A DNA stretch of 64,000 nucleotides, from assembly GCF_009730915.1 (NCBI RefSeq), contig NC_052477.1, forward strand, positions 2,125,699 through 2,189,698, written 5' to 3'. Source of the stretch: Dioscorea cayenensis subsp. rotundata. Taxonomy: Eukaryota > Streptophyta > Magnoliopsida > Dioscoreales > Dioscoreaceae. This document shows, piece after piece, positions 1-16,263 of this stretch. The notes under the pieces are model-generated. The model was not told the origin of the DNA. It did not search any database and was given only the letters and a program-made list of their open reading frames with translations. Made by a program: the position numbers and the translations under genes. Numbering within the stretch: position 1 is the stretch's first letter; every line of letters begins with the position of its first letter.

Positions 1-3000
1 ATACATGCAGGGTTCTATTGATCTCTTAACATTCAAAACCAGGGTGCCAGTGATCACGTACGAGAAAATCCAGCCTTACATCCAGAGAATAGTCAATGGA
101 GAGGATTCTTCCATCATATCTGGTCACCAGATAACAGAGATGTTGATGAGGTACATTTCATTTCCATTATTCTCAGCAAAATTTTTCATGTTTTTTTTCC
201 CATGTCGTCCCTTTCAACTGTTAGATCTTTAATGAATTATAGAGAAATCACTATCAGTGAAAATATGAAAACACATGATCACTTCTGATTAATGTAAGAG
301 TTAATCAATAGTTTAATGTACCTACCAGCCTGTACAAATGAAATAATTAGATCTCCTAAACAGTTGGAAAACAATGTCATTATCTCTAAAAGCGGAAGTG
401 CCAAAACTAATTCTGTGCCAAATGGAGAGTCTGGGGCCCATAGCAAAAAGGATTTCTTCTGTCTCCATCTTGTTTCTATTGTGGAGATGATAAAACAAAC
501 TATATACTGATTGATGATCACCACTAACCTTCTTTGAGATCACCTACATCACAATCTCAAGACACACTGAATGATGATGATGATGATGATGAATGAGTCA
601 GAAAATTTATTTGGTTTTTAATTCATTATTTTTACTAAATTTTTTATCAAGCAGCTCAGGAACTTCTTGTGGAGAACCAAAGCTAATGCCATCCATAGCA
701 GAGGACCTTGACCGTCGTACATATCTCTACAACCTTATTATGCCAATCATGAACAAGTAAGCTTCATTTCTTAGAATAACTAATTGAGTCTGAAAAATAT
801 GCTTAGTTTAAAATCTGTTCAGGCACATTCCAGACTTGGACAAAGGCAAAGCCATGTACCTACTTTTCATAAAGGCTGAGAAGCAGACTCCATCAGGTTT
901 ACCAGCTCGGCCCGTGCTCACAAGCTACTATAAGAGCCCACACTTCCGAACTCGAACACATGATCCTTTCAATGACTATACCAGCCCAAATGAAGCTATT
1001 CTTTGCCCTGATAGGGACCAAAGCATGTACTGTCAGCTCCTTGCCGGACTTATCCACAGACAATGTGTTCTTCGCCTTGGAGCCGTATTCGCCTCTGCCT
1101 TATTGCGTTCCATCAGCTTTCTAGAAAAAAATTGGATAGACTTATGCAGAGACATTCGAACTGGCCATCTAAATAAATCCATAACTGATCCAAACCTCAG
1201 AGCAGCAATGTCAAAGACAATCACATCACAAGATCCACAACTTGCCAATGAACTTGAGGCTATTTGTAGCTTGAGAACATGGAAGGGCATAATATGCAAA
1301 TTGTGGCCTAGAGTGAAATACATTGAGGCTGTGCTCACTGGGTCAATGGCACAATACATTCCAGCATTGGAGTTCTACAGTGAAGGGAAGATTCCATTAG
1401 TGTGTACTATGTATGCTTCATCAGAGTGCTACTTTGGAGTGAACTTGAATCCACTGAGCTACCCAACTGAGGTCTCATACACTCTACTGCCAAATATGGC
1501 CTACTTTGAGTTCATACCACTTGAGAATGGGCTACAACCAAACAATGAAGAGAAGATAGAGCAAGATAAGTTAGTATCTTTGGTTGATGTTAAACTATGG
1601 TGCTACTATGAACTTGTGGTCACCACATTTGCCGGTAAGCTGATTTTAAACAATACTCCTTTCTTTCATTAATAAATTGATATCAGGGGCCATCAAATCT
1701 ATGAACTTATGATGTTGGAGTATTAGTTATTCTAATAGCAACAAGATACCTGATATCCTTAAAAAATCTAACAATATGAATTATGCTTTTAATGTATTTG
1801 ATTGATCTTAGATATGCTCATTGTGGCTCGGCCTACTTCAAAAATACTTGTGTATTATCTTCATTTACTAATACATCAAAACATGATTTACTTCTCCAAA
1901 ATATAGCCATCAAATAAAACCCAACTAAAACATTGATCTAAGTGACTAGTTTACACACACACATGCACACACACAAGCATGTTTGTGTGTTTTTCATCAT
2001 TTATGCCCCCCAAAAAAACGTCTAATTTCTTGTATACCATAGAAAAAGCTAGCTTTCATGATGCCTATATAAAAATTAGATTCTTTTAGGCATATTTGCA
2101 AGCCCACATCCACTCATTAAATATTATTTTAAATTGTGAAATGACAAAAAAAAAGGCACTAAAGCCCTAGAATTTCAAAAAGGCATACAACAATAAAAAA
2201 GGAAATAATTTTTTATTATTGATTTAGAAATATAAAAAGATTATTTTTAAAAATTTGTATTTACATCAATACTACTGAGAAATGTATTGAAGTAATTGGA
2301 AACTTGGCTTTTAGGTCACTTGACATTTTAAAATATTATTTGTTAATTGAACTCAAGGGCATATTGAAAAAAAAAATCTAACTTTTATACAGGCATATAA
2401 AAAAATTGTTTCTTTAGGTGTACCTTGACAAGACCAAAAAAAAAACCTCTGAATGGTATGTATTTTGTTGTCTTTTAAGGTGGTGCTTGTTCTAAGGTAG
2501 AATTCAACAGCACCACTTGCTTTGATAAAATGTAAATTGGTGCTTGTTTTAAGGCAGAATTCAAGAGCACCACTAGCTCTAATAAAATGTAAATCAACAT
2601 AGGTCTTTGCAGGCATCGGGTTGGCGATATACTTCTGGTTACTAGCTTTTACAATTCCGTTCCACAATTTAAGTTTATTTGTCGTAGAAACATCTTGCTT
2701 AGTATTGATACTGACAAGACAAACGAGGAAGAACTCCATAAAAGCGTCACAGCCTCAAAGAAGCTTTTAGAAGCATATGATCTACTCCTTAATGAGTACA
2801 CAAGCCATGCTGACACCTCAACCATCCCTGGACATTATGTTTTGTTTTGGGAGATCACAAATACTTCAACCAAGCTAAGCTTGGCTACGCCACTTAATGC
2901 AGAACTTCTACAAAATTGTTGCCAGGTATTTTCTTATGATAACATTTCCCTTATTGTACTTTGTTCTATCTTTTAAATAAATATGGTTTATCTATATTTT

Positions 3001-3283
3001 TTTACTATATTTTTAAAAAAAAATTTGCCAGGTATTGGAAGATTCACTTGGTTATGTATACCGACGTTGCCGATCTCATGATAAGTCAATAGGTCCATTA
3101 GAAATACGTGTTGTCGAAGAGGGAACCTTTGAGGCACTTATGGACTTGATAATTAGTCAAGGTGGCTCAATCAATCAGTACAAAACACCAAGGTATATTG
3201 AGCAAGGTCAAGCACTTGAACTACTTAATTCTAGGGTCAAAGATCGTTTCTTTAGCTCTAGAGATCCAGTATGGAGCTTGTGA
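1..3283 (+). CDS. GH3: GH3 family acyl-acid amido synthetase, 5' end outside window
   Basis: GH3 enzymes adenylate a plant hormone acid (commonly indole-3-acetic acid) and join it to an amino acid in the cytosol, lowering free hormone. I read five exons: up to 150, 655-756, 823-1634, 2603-2925, 3032-3283, all with GT-AG borders and matching phases, giving about 545 residues; the family is usually near 600, so roughly 50-65 N-terminal residues lie before the window. Visible motifs are the nucleotide-binding [10 protein letters not shown] (codon split across 150/655), [11 protein letters not shown], and [11 protein letters not shown] in exon 4, followed by the typical [10 protein letters not shown] and [10 protein letters not shown]-terminal segments. 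The acceptor at 2601-2602 was chosen because the closer AG would put the conserved motif out of frame. Sequence looks most like the IAA-conjugating group, but substrate cannot be settled by eye. Confidence 0.93.
2481..2594 (+). repeat. 57-bp tandem duplication in GH3 intron
   Basis: Two adjacent copies (2481-2537 and 2538-2594) begin TGGTGCTTGTT and end AAAATGTAAAT, with a handful of differences. The second copy ends eight bases before the exon 4 start at 2603, so the duplication abuts the branch point and acceptor region. Confidence 0.85.
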
Positions 3284-4829
3284 AATTAGGAAAAGCAATG
3301 AACTCATATGATATTTGTTAAATGAAATTCAACAAGCTTCTACTTGAGAAAAATGTCCCAAGATGAAATAGAAAACTCCCACAAACAAACAAAACAATAA
3401 GTGACAATTTGATTATTCAGATAGAATTGATATCACTTAATTGTGTATCTTATGGTGATAATGGTCTGAAAATTGAACAGGAAAGAGATAGCTGTAATTG
3501 ATTACCAGCATATAACATCAATATAAAACTAAATTGAACAAGAAAGAGGTTGATATAAGTTGAACTGTTTTCAGGAAAAGACAAAAAGTATTACCTCTCC
3601 CACCCAATCTCAGTTCCAGCTCTCAGAATAATGCATGAGAGGACAAAGGCAGCAAAAGTGTAACATTAAGCCAAAATAAGAGAAAAAAGGATTTTGTTTT
3701 TAGAGAAGTTCAAAGAAAAGTATAAGCAATTCATCATTCATATTCTTAATCTCCCACAGAATGTAAAAAAACTGGAAATTCCTTTGAGTGATCCAAAATG
3801 CCGCCAGGGAGTGATCTAGTATCTGAAAATTGTACTAGATAAATATCAAAAGTGCAAAAAAAAAAAAACAAAAAAATAAAAAAACAAAAATCACAAGAAC
3901 ATAAGCTTAACTTTGTTTCTGATCACTGACTTTTTATTGAGATAGATACATAAACTTGAAAATAAATGATAGCAACATCAGATAACCAGGATAACATTCA
4001 TGATCAAAACATTAGACACACGCAACTATTTTTGTAAAAAACATTAAATTAGCAATGCTTACAAGTGACAAGTGATACCCCCAGTCAAATTATCAAAGAA
4101 TGTTACTTATCTGAATCTCCTGTAACTACTGGTTATTGCCATAGATTTTATTTCATACCTCAAAGTCGGCAATTTACAAGATTAGTCAGATGACAAAATA
4201 ACAATTTAAAGCTTCTACCTATAGAGGCATGTAGATTTTAATTAATTGGTGATGGAAAGAATATCGTAGATGGCATCACGCAGTTATTATAATTTATAAG
4301 AAAACTAAAGACTCAAAGGAAGAAATGGCCAGCAAAACCTAATACTGTGTGTGCAGTCAAATGATCTAGCATGATCATCTAGAACCAAATTATCAGTTTC
4401 AATGTGTTTAAAGTTGATAAGAAAACTACAACATCCGAGAGTATAAAATATTACAAGCCATGAAGGACTTAATATTTGGTACAGTCACATAACCTGGCAT
4501 TACTACTGTGACCAAAGTATCAATTCAAACATGTTAAAGTTGTAATGATACTGATTGTGAACAAGAAATTCTAATAAGCAAATTGTTTAGTCAAGGAAAT
4601 ATGATTAAGCATATACAAACTCAGAGCTAAACAGTTAAATGTACTGTACAAAACATACAGCCTGAAATTGCCATTGCTCCTTCATACGAAGAAAAGGTAT
4701 CTTCTTGTTAGCATTGAAATTGACTACATTTATATTGGTCTACCAGATGAAGGAGAAACATGTTCTGATAAATAATATATAAAAAACAAACTCTATAAGA
4801 TTGGAAAATCTTCTCTTCTAATACCTATA
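3284..4829. other. GH3 3' flank, no gene identified
   Basis: AT-rich sequence after the GH3 stop. It presumably holds the 3' UTR and terminator. A short open stretch on the minus strand near 3600-3660 and another near 4640-4700 look faintly protein-like but lack consistent splice borders, so no gene is called. Confidence 0.5.
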
Positions 4830-6120
4830 GAAAGAGAGAGGGCGTGCAGAGCGAGACAGATTGTGATCCAAAACCTTTGGCCACTTGATTCACAAGCAAA
4901 ATTACAAAAAACAAAATCGACACAGAAATGTATTGATTCGACTCAAACGCGAAAGGGCCAAAACCACATGAATTACAAGAAAAATAAGAACTGAACATAT
5001 ATAACAAGAAACACAACAGAAAAGCAATCTGTGATAAAATAACCACAATAATGAAAAAGAAAAGCTTCTTCTTAGTTGAGCTTAGAAAAAGAGTTTGGTC
5101 CAAAACCCTTTATCACATGAATTACAAGCAAGTAAAGAGAACAACATATATTATAACTAAGAAACAAGATGTAAAAAGGCAATATGTGGAAAAAAGCTTC
5201 TTCAATTGAACTATGAAATAGAGTTTTACATAAAAATCTAACCTTTAACATGAATTACTTAACAAAAAAGGGACCAAATATATATATATATATACAGAAA
5301 ATCAATACATGATCAAAAACCCTCACTGACAAACAAAAACTTCTTTTATTGGGCTATGAAACAGGGTTTGATCCAAAACCACATGAGCTCATGAAAAGCA
5401 CAAATAATGAAACAAACATGTATAGCAGAAAATTAAGAGTAAGAGGATCAGTGATTAGGAACCCATGTAACATGCATGACAAAGAAAAGTTTACAAAATT
5501 TTTATTAAAATGAGTTTTATTCAAATATCAATCCACTCAACAAACAGAGACATTTAAAAAATAAAAATAAAATCTTGCATTGAGCTATGAAAAACACAAA
5601 AAATACCCAAATATATTAAAAAAATGAAAATCAAGTCGGAGATAAAAAAAAAACCCACATAACCTGACAAAGAAAAGCTTCCTGAATCCATGAAAACAGG
5701 GTTTGATCCAAATATCAACCACTTCAAAAACAAAGACCTATGAACAAAACCTTCTTGCATTCATCTATAAAAAGGGGCTTGATTAAAACACTATTCCTTA
5801 AACCAAATGAATTCAAAAAATCACAAGAAAAGCACAAACATTCGAAAATGAAGATCAAGAATCACTAAATAAGAGCAATTTCTGTCAAAAAAAAATCCAC
5901 ATATTTAGACCAAAAAAAAATTCCTAGCTTTATACAAACAAATCCCCAGAATTCACAAACAAAAAAACAAAAATATACACAAAAATCAAAATAAAAAACA
6001 CAAGATTAAAACGAATCAGTGATATAAAAAGAAACCACACGACGCCTGAATTTCCATGACACAAACAAAGAACAAGAAATTCGAAAGAAACGCCGAACAA
6101 GAACTTCATAATAAATAGCA
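4830..6120. repeat. Decayed tandem array, about seven units
   Basis: A phrase close to GGGTTTGATCCAAAACC recurs near 4860, 5090, 5220, 5363, 5512, 5698 and 5774. It is usually followed by ACATGAATTAC and AGAAAAGC and preceded by CTATGAAA. Spacing is irregular, about 75-230 bases, and the units are strongly diverged. There is no open frame through the array on either strand, although its minus strand yields several T-rich short frames that are composition artefacts. Confidence 0.6.
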
Positions 6121-6959
6121 ATCAAAAGCAATTTTCACATTTTACCCTTAAAAAGTTTCTGTAAAATTTCAAGGGCAAATAAGTAAAATCCATGGTGGAG
6201 TTCTTTTATTTTTTTTACAGAAAAACGCAACCGGTGAAAATTTCATTTAAGAAACTAATAACTAAAGAAAGGTCATAATAAAGGTTGCACCTAGAGGGGG
6301 ACACAAACCGGGTACCAGGCCGGTGGGCCCAATCTGACTGGTCCAAGTCGGCCTTTGGCTGATTCAGAACCCGTCCCGGCCAGCAGTGTCGGACCGGCGG
6401 TTCAGAGTGGCCCGACTAGTTACAGGTCACTTTCTGATGACTAGAATTTGGCCCGAGCCAAAACCCACCGGTTCACGGCATGCCCATCGGTTTTTCTAAA
6501 TTAAAATCATAAAATTTTAAAAGTAATAACTTATAAATATAAAAAATTATAGAAAACTTAAAAAAAAATTAAAACATTGGAAAATTACTAATAAAGAATT
6601 TAAACCACCTATAAAATTAATAAATAAAACCAAAAAGAAACAGAGATGGTAATCCCTAAAATCATAAAATAAAATAAAATAATTGAAAAAAAAAGAGATG
6701 GTTAAAAAAAAACATTGATGTGAGATTTCGATGCATGCCATTGGGTCTCTAACTCACTCATGGCCTATGATTGGGAATCCTAACCTCCATTGAACCCTAA
6801 GAACTTATAATAAGCTTCTAAATATGCAAATAAACCTTCTAATTTTTGTCTAGGATCTAAAACAAATGCAACTAAAGCAATATGAGGTATATCTCTATAA
6901 TAGCTCAATCACTTAGTCTTTCATGTCCATAAGGCCCATAATTAATTGAGCATCTAATC

Positions 6960-8120
6960 TAAACTTTCACAATTGTTCAACAACATCAACACACCATATA
7001 AGAATAAATGTGCAGTGAGAAAAATAAATTTGCGAAAATAAATTTATACATGTATTAAACACAGAAAGTAAATCCATAACTCTAGTAGCAATATTCCATT
7101 GATATTCAAATAAACTAAAACCAGGCAAAGCTTCATTAACAAAAGTAGTTAACAATGTTTTATAAGAAAATGTTGCATTAAGAAATCGATAAGTAGAGTT
7201 CCATCTAGTCTTAACATCTTTCAGGAACTTTTTGGCTCTCATGTTATTTGCTCTACAATAACTAGACCATTGTTTCATGAGGGTCATGTTCCTTCCTATG
7301 TATGATACCACATCCTTAATTGGTCCTACAAATTGTTTTAAGGACTCTAGCCTGGTTTGCACACATAAGTTCAATACATGACAAGCACATCTAATATGAA
7401 AATATTTGCTCCCATATGAAGGTCTCAAATATTCTTCTAAAGGTCTAATTGAGACAGTATTAGCAGAAGCATTATCAAACGAAATTGAAAACATCTTAAA
7501 AGTTAAGCCATAGTCTTTGATGATTCCATGGATCATTCTATAAATGTTATCAGCAGTATGGGCCTCATTGAATACCCTAAAAGCAATGACTCGTTTTTGG
7601 ATATTCCACGAGTCATCAATCTAATGTGTTGTAACACCCATAAAAGAATTTTCATGGAATACATTAGTCCATATATCAACATAAAGAAATAGAAGATGTA
7701 AGTGCGAAAATACTCACAAAGTTGTTCTTTACCGTGTTTATAATGTTTGAAAATTGTTCTTTGAATAGTCCTCATTGAAATCTTTTTGCATGCCGGTTGT
7801 AATGTCTCATTGATGCATTCTTGCACTTGGCATCACTCAACAAAGTTGAATGGTAAGTGCTCTAAAGAAATTGTCTCCGCGATTTTATCCCTATATCTTG
7901 GTTGAGAGAACGTAAATAAAGAAGAGTGAGAACCCGTACGTTCATAAACGACAAATCGGATTTGAGATTGTGTCCGAGAAAGTCCTAATTTTTCGGGATG
8001 TTTTTTTTCCATATGTCTAATAAATGTGTCATACCCTCATCCCTTGCTATGCTTAAATTCGGAATTACAATAATTACATTTAGCATGGGTTACAGTACTA
8101 TCATTATTATACATTTCTGT
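6960..8120 (-). pseudogene. hAT transposase remnant (BED zinc finger plus catalytic core)
   Basis: Reading leftward, a BED-type finger is visible around 8110-7990 (CNYC, then HMEKKHPEKLG) but is interrupted by a stop. Past further stops and frame changes around 7820-7530 comes a 189-codon open stretch (7536-6967) carrying hallmarks of plant hAT transposases: SFDNASANT, FHIRCACHVLNL and VKTRWNSTY. The C-terminal dimerisation region is not recognisable. Multiple stops and shifts make this non-functional; the element would need transposase supplied elsewhere. Confidence 0.88.
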
Positions 8121-9411
8121 AAAATGTACTTTAAAAATGTCGAATTTAGGGGTAGATTCTTATGTGGGATTTGTTCCTCCGGTCTCTGAAGGCAAAGTAG
8201 ATCGATGTCAGCTCCTCAACCGGACTTTCATATTCTTGTCATTCATTACTCTCTTGGGTAGATAACAAGGCCGAACCAACGACACTCTTTTCCCTTCAAG
8301 CTTCCACCATGTGATGCCATTTTTTTTATTTAAAGTTGATAAAAAAATCAATCAAAAACTAAAATAATAAGTAAATAAAATAATTACAAATTTTAAATAA
8401 CAATTATTATAAAATTATATAAATTGCCAAAATAACAAACATAATAAAAAAATACACAATCATTATAAAAATCAAATAATAAAACAAAATAATTAAAAAA
8501 ATTCTAAATATTATGTTTCAGTCAATGTGAGTCATGTGACTGAAAATACTATGTTTTTTTTTAATATTGACCTCCTATTTGTAATTTTTGTAAGTGGTTC
8601 CTTTTCTTGACTGTAAGAGGTTGGTGTGAAGCCTGTGAAAATTATCAAATAAATTATTCAATACAAAATTATTAAAATTACATCTTTAAAAAGAATTATG
8701 AAAAATTAAACTTACCAAATAAATAAAAATAAACTAAAAAATAAAACCCACAAAATTAAATATTTTTATGGCTAATAAGTAACGGGGAGCTATATAAAAA
8801 AAGAAAAGAAAAGAAAATTTTAGCTCAACAACAAAATAAGCAAACAATATTAAAGATATAAACTTTAAAAGGTTCAAATGATGCTAATTAAACACAAGAA
8901 AAATTAAATATCAAACAAAAAATAATTTAAACATTAAACATCATTTATTAAATATAAAATAAAAAAAATGCTGGTAAACAAAGTAAATTAACACTAAATC
9001 AAATAACGAGCAAAATAGAAAAGCAATCTTATTAAATTACTCTAGAATAATTAAAAAGTAAAATAATTAATCATTGCAAGTAAAATTAAAGTAGTTATAT
9101 GAATTTACTAAACAAAATAATTATTAGCATGCAATTCATTAAATAATATACAAAATAAAAAATCTAACCTTAATAATTTTTAATTTGAGGAGTTTTCCCG
9201 TAGAAAAGAGAGATTATGAGCAATCAGAAAAACAACTTGATAGTTTGATAAAAAATTTTTAAAAAAAGAGAGCTTGTATGGAAATTCATTGGTGAAGTAG
9301 AGCCTCTTACATAAAGGAAGAATGAAACAAAATTAAAATTAAAACTAATTTGAATTAATAATAAAAAATATAAAGTTGTCAGTGAGCCGTTACTTCATTT
9401 AAGATTATAAA

Positions 9412-9719
9412 TACTCTACCTCTTTTTTATCTGTCGTGGTTAACCGAATCTCACATAACATGGAATTTAGTTAGTTTACAAACTTACTATAAAAAATTTG
9501 TTATCTTTCGAAAATTACTCATAATTTATATCTTCATATTTCTTTCTCATATTTAATTCCAAAAAGAGAATTAAATAGAGTGTTAAAGATAATTATAGAA
9601 AAAAAAATAATAAATGCATCTTAATAGTAAATGACATATAAAAAATAACATGATTTGAAAATTTAAAAAAAGGAAGGGAGAGAGTATGGATTTGTAAATA
9701 AAAAGGAAGGGAAGGAGTA
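9412..9719. mobile_element. Stowaway-like MITE nested in the hAT element
   Basis: Ends are TACTCTACCTC on the left and GGGAAGGAGTA on the right, resembling the CTCCCTCC inverted repeats of Stowaway (Tc1/mariner-type) MITEs with TA at the borders. The body (ATCTGTCGTGGTTAACCG and onwards) is closely similar to the copy at 39857-40145. It lies wholly inside the hAT element, so it is the younger insertion. Confidence 0.8.
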
Positions 9720-11616
9720 GTTATTATATTTAGGCTGTGTTTGATTGGCAATATGAAAAATGGGTGGAAAAGAAAATTTTTTCATGGAATATTTTTCCAT
9801 AGAAAAATTTTTCATGAAAAATAAAAAAATAGTTGTTTGAATGGCATTATTTTTTAGCTAGAAAATCAAAAAAATTTCGATGAAAAATTCTTATTTTGTT
9901 GTTTGATTGCTCTTATTTTCCACTGGAAAATGTAACATTTTCAGTGAAAAAATATTATTAAAAATGTATATTAATGACAATTGAGTGTTTGATGGTCAGT
10001 GGTCACATGTTTATTGTGGAATTTTTTTAAAATTTAAAAATAAATAAATAAATATGTAATAATTAAATGATTGTTTTAAAATAAATTTTAAAAATACCTT
10101 AATAAAATTGAGACAAATTAAAATAATTTATACTAACTAAATATAAATTAAAAACCTGCATTTAATTTATTTCCTAATAAACCTAATTATATTAAATTGT
10201 TTGAATATTTTTTAATATAAAAGAAATCAAAATTCATATAATTCTTCCACTTTAAATCAAAGTTGTCAAGCAAAATTTATACATCTTTAAAAAATAATAA
10301 TATTTTTATTTGTTATTATGTTATCAACATAATCTAATAGCATTAAGGTTTTTTCTATATATGAAATTAAACAATGGATTAGAGATAGATTTCAAATCTT
10401 TAAATGTTTTGATGATGAATATTTTATTCACTGTAATTATTTATAATGTTTAATATATTTTTTATTTTTATTATATAATTTATTATTTAATAAAATTAAT
10501 TATTTAAAATTATCATGATTTTTCTATGGTCTTATTTTTATTAAAACCTGGTCTAACTCATTATGTTATTAGTGAAAAAATATAAAAACTTCATGACTTC
10601 TTAACTCTACTATTTATTGTCTAATTTAAACACAACTCTTATCCTCGTGTAACCTTGTATTTGAATGGACATCCATTGCTTATTATATAATTATATTTAT
10701 ATATAAATATTCCACATCCTACAACTAGATTTCTATAACCCAAACCCAAGTGAATGGCCTTTTATTTATTTATTTATTTTGTCGACAAGTGTTGGGTTCG
10801 ATTTTTACCAAAAACCAAATTTTCAAAAAAAATTCTAAAATATTTAAATTAATAAAAAAACTGCGGGTTAACGGGTTGACGGTCCAGCCCGGTGGGCCAA
10901 GCCTATGACCTGTAACCGGCCCGCACTAGCGGGCTGGTTACAGGTCACTAACCTGACGGGTTTAAACGGGCTGGGCCAAAAATAGCCCGTGCCCCCTCTA
11001 GTTTCACTAAGCGGCCGGTAGAAATGATAGTTGAAAATTAAAAAATTTATAATTTTGTTTTAATTTTTTTAGGTTTATTTCGGAATTATATTTTGAAAAT
11101 TAAAAAGGTAAATATTGTTTTTTTCTTTGTTTATTTAATGAAACAAAATTATTGTTAAAGTACATACACGTATAAAAGTGCACCAATTATAATGCCTTAA
11201 TAATTTTTTGGGATGTAAACTATAAATAATTTAAAAATCCTTATCATATAATTTTGGAAGAGATAAATACACCACCCCATATGAGATTCATTCCAAATCA
11301 GTAAATAATATTTAAATCTAGAATAATTCATGAACATTATTGCTACAGTGCGCTTTGCCCATGATTCGTAACAACCACTGGCTTAGTGGTTGTTTAAACA
11401 TTGGCTTTTCTTGGTATATGCTCATTATTTATGTTTTTTTTTTAACAAAGAAATAATCTAATTTTTTTAACACTAATCTCTAAATACAGATCACGATGCA
11501 AATAAACGGCAAAAAGACAAGCATCCACCTTCAGAAGTAGCCTTTCAACCCCGTTGAAGATCAACCGTCCAAATCCCTCATCCAACGGCCAAAAACATCA
11601 TGGTTCTTTCGTAATT

Positions 11617-11648
11617 TTGGGCTCTTCTAAACCCTAGCTATATATAAA
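11617..11648 (+). promoter_or_regulatory. RPS4 core promoter: TGGGCT, telo-box, TATA
   Basis: TGGGCT (11618-11623) is followed at once by TAAACCCTAG (11628-11637) and TATATATAAA (11639-11648). This site II plus telo-box pairing is the known signature of plant ribosomal protein and translation genes. The RPS4 start codon is about 100 bases downstream. Confidence 0.8.
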
Positions 11649-11746
11649 CACCTTCGAGCAAAGGCCTTCACTTCTCTGGATCGAAGAGCGCGGCGTCCCA
11701 CGGCGGAGGGGTTCATCGGAGAGCGGCGACCTTGAGTTAGCTCAAG

Positions 11747-14890
<3,144 letters not shown>

Positions 14891-15495
14891 TTTTACAGTT
14901 ATAATAATCCATGCGTACTGCGTAGTGAGGCAAGACTTACTGGATTACTCCATTTTTTGTGTTTCAGCATTCTAGGTTTTGCTTGCATTGAATTGTTCTG
15001 TTCAATCCTTTAAGAGTTTCAAGCCCAGCTTTTTGACTCTTTAAATCTCTCTGTGAACTGTTGCTTTTGTTTATTTGCCAATCTTAGGTAATGTTGAACA
15101 AGAAATACTGGTTTTTAAATTAAATGTATTTTGAGCTTATCAGCGGTAAATTTTTGATGTCATTGTGTTTTGATCAGTTTTTATTTTGATTATTATTATT
15201 TTAATTTGTATTAAAGACATTTTTATATTTTTCGATCAATTTTATCTGTTTTGGCAATGCTTAGTTGGGCTGGACACATCAACAGTAATCATCATCTTGT
15301 TTAGAAATCTACTTAGTATACACGTCATGAAAAAAGGAAAAAGCTGATTGTGATGCGGAGTAGTAGATTTTTTTAACATGGTGGTGGCGTGGACTGGTAT
15401 TGATGTGTGCAGTCTAGCTAGGCATTAAGAATTTTTTATTTTAATATATGATGTGGTATTAAAATTGACCGAAAAATCTAAAAGTGACATGCAGG
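14891..15495. other. RPS4 3' UTR and spacer
   Basis: T-rich sequence downstream of the RPS4 stop, with plausible plant poly(A) signals but no exact cleavage site I can assign. No further gene seen. Confidence 0.5.
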
Positions 15496-15898
15496 TAGAC
15501 CTGACCGCGGTTCGGTTCGAACCGTAGAACCAAACGGAACTGACTTTTATAGACCGAACCCAGTATAAAAAGGTTCGGGTTTCAAACCGAACCTACGGAA
15601 CTTTAAGGTTCGGTTAAGGTTCTATGAGTTAAACCGGAGCCCGACCGAGCCGGACCGAACCCTGGGTTCCGGTTCTATTTTCTATTTTTTTAAATAAAAA
15701 TATATAATATAATTTTTTTATATTTTTTTAATTAATTGGAATTAAATTATTTAGACCCGAACGGGAACGGAACCATGTCGAACCGAACCGAGACCCGGAA
15801 CCTATGACTATGGTTCGGTTCCGGTTCTATAGTTTATAAAACCGGAACCGGCGGTTTTGAACCGGAACCGAACCGGAACCGAACCGTGGTCAGGTCTA
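15496..15898. mobile_element. hAT-type MITE with GGTTCGG-rich arms
   Basis: Perfect terminal inverted repeat TAGACCTGACC / GGTCAGGTCTA. Both arms are arrays of GGTTCGGTTC-like words, so the 403-bp element can fold on itself around an AT-rich centre. Flanks CATGCAGG and CTGCGGGC resemble one another with a one-base shift, a possible decayed 8-bp duplication. The TAG start and size fit a non-autonomous hAT element. Confidence 0.8.
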
Positions 15899-16263
15899 CT
15901 GCGGGCGAAATGAAATTGATTTATGACCAAATTAAAACATAATGGCCCAGTGACCTCCTCAACGTAAGGTAAATTTGTGATGATACAAATTAATTTTAAA
16001 TTTTTTTGTTATTATTAGTATTAATTAAATTAAAATCTGATTAACTCGAATAAAAAAAAAAAATTCAAGAGTTTTTTCACTCCCATACTTTTATTCTTCA
16101 GCCAAACACATCTCTGATGCTTTCTGAAAACTATGTTTACGTATAATGTGATAACAAAAGAAACCTCACAGATCACACTCTTATTCAATCAAGTCACTAT
16201 TCTTATGAGAAGAAGAAAAGTGTTTAAGATAATAATAACAATAATAATAGAAAGATGATCAGA

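Larger units (their letters stand above)
6292..11000 (-). mobile_element. hAT superfamily DNA transposon, inactive
   Basis: The left end reads TAGAGGGGGACAC and the right end is its inverted partner, ending GTGCCCCCTCTA. Both subterminal regions (6300-6490 and 10860-10990) are GC-rich with repeated CCGGTT/GGGCC words and share CTGGTTACAGGTCACT-like blocks. The flanks GTTGCACC (6284-6291) and GTTTCACT (11001-11008) agree at 6 of 8 positions, which fits the 8-bp target duplication of hAT elements. A broken transposase lies inside on the minus strand, and a MITE has inserted at 9412-9719. The interval 8300-10860 is otherwise AT-rich and holds no gene I recognise. Confidence 0.85.

Noticed and set aside
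3590-3665. Minus-strand run FAAFVLSCIILRAGTEIGWE followed by a GT donor
   Set aside because: No acceptor AG lies between the upstream in-frame stop and the run, and no linked exons were found.
4640-4710. Minus-strand run IPFLRMKEQWQFQ with a GTATGT donor
   Set aside because: Isolated, short, and without partner exons in a consistent phase.
9720-9960. GGCTGTGTTTGATTGGCAA as the left end of another TIR element inside the hAT element
   Set aside because: No inverse partner end was found before 10860, so borders cannot be given.
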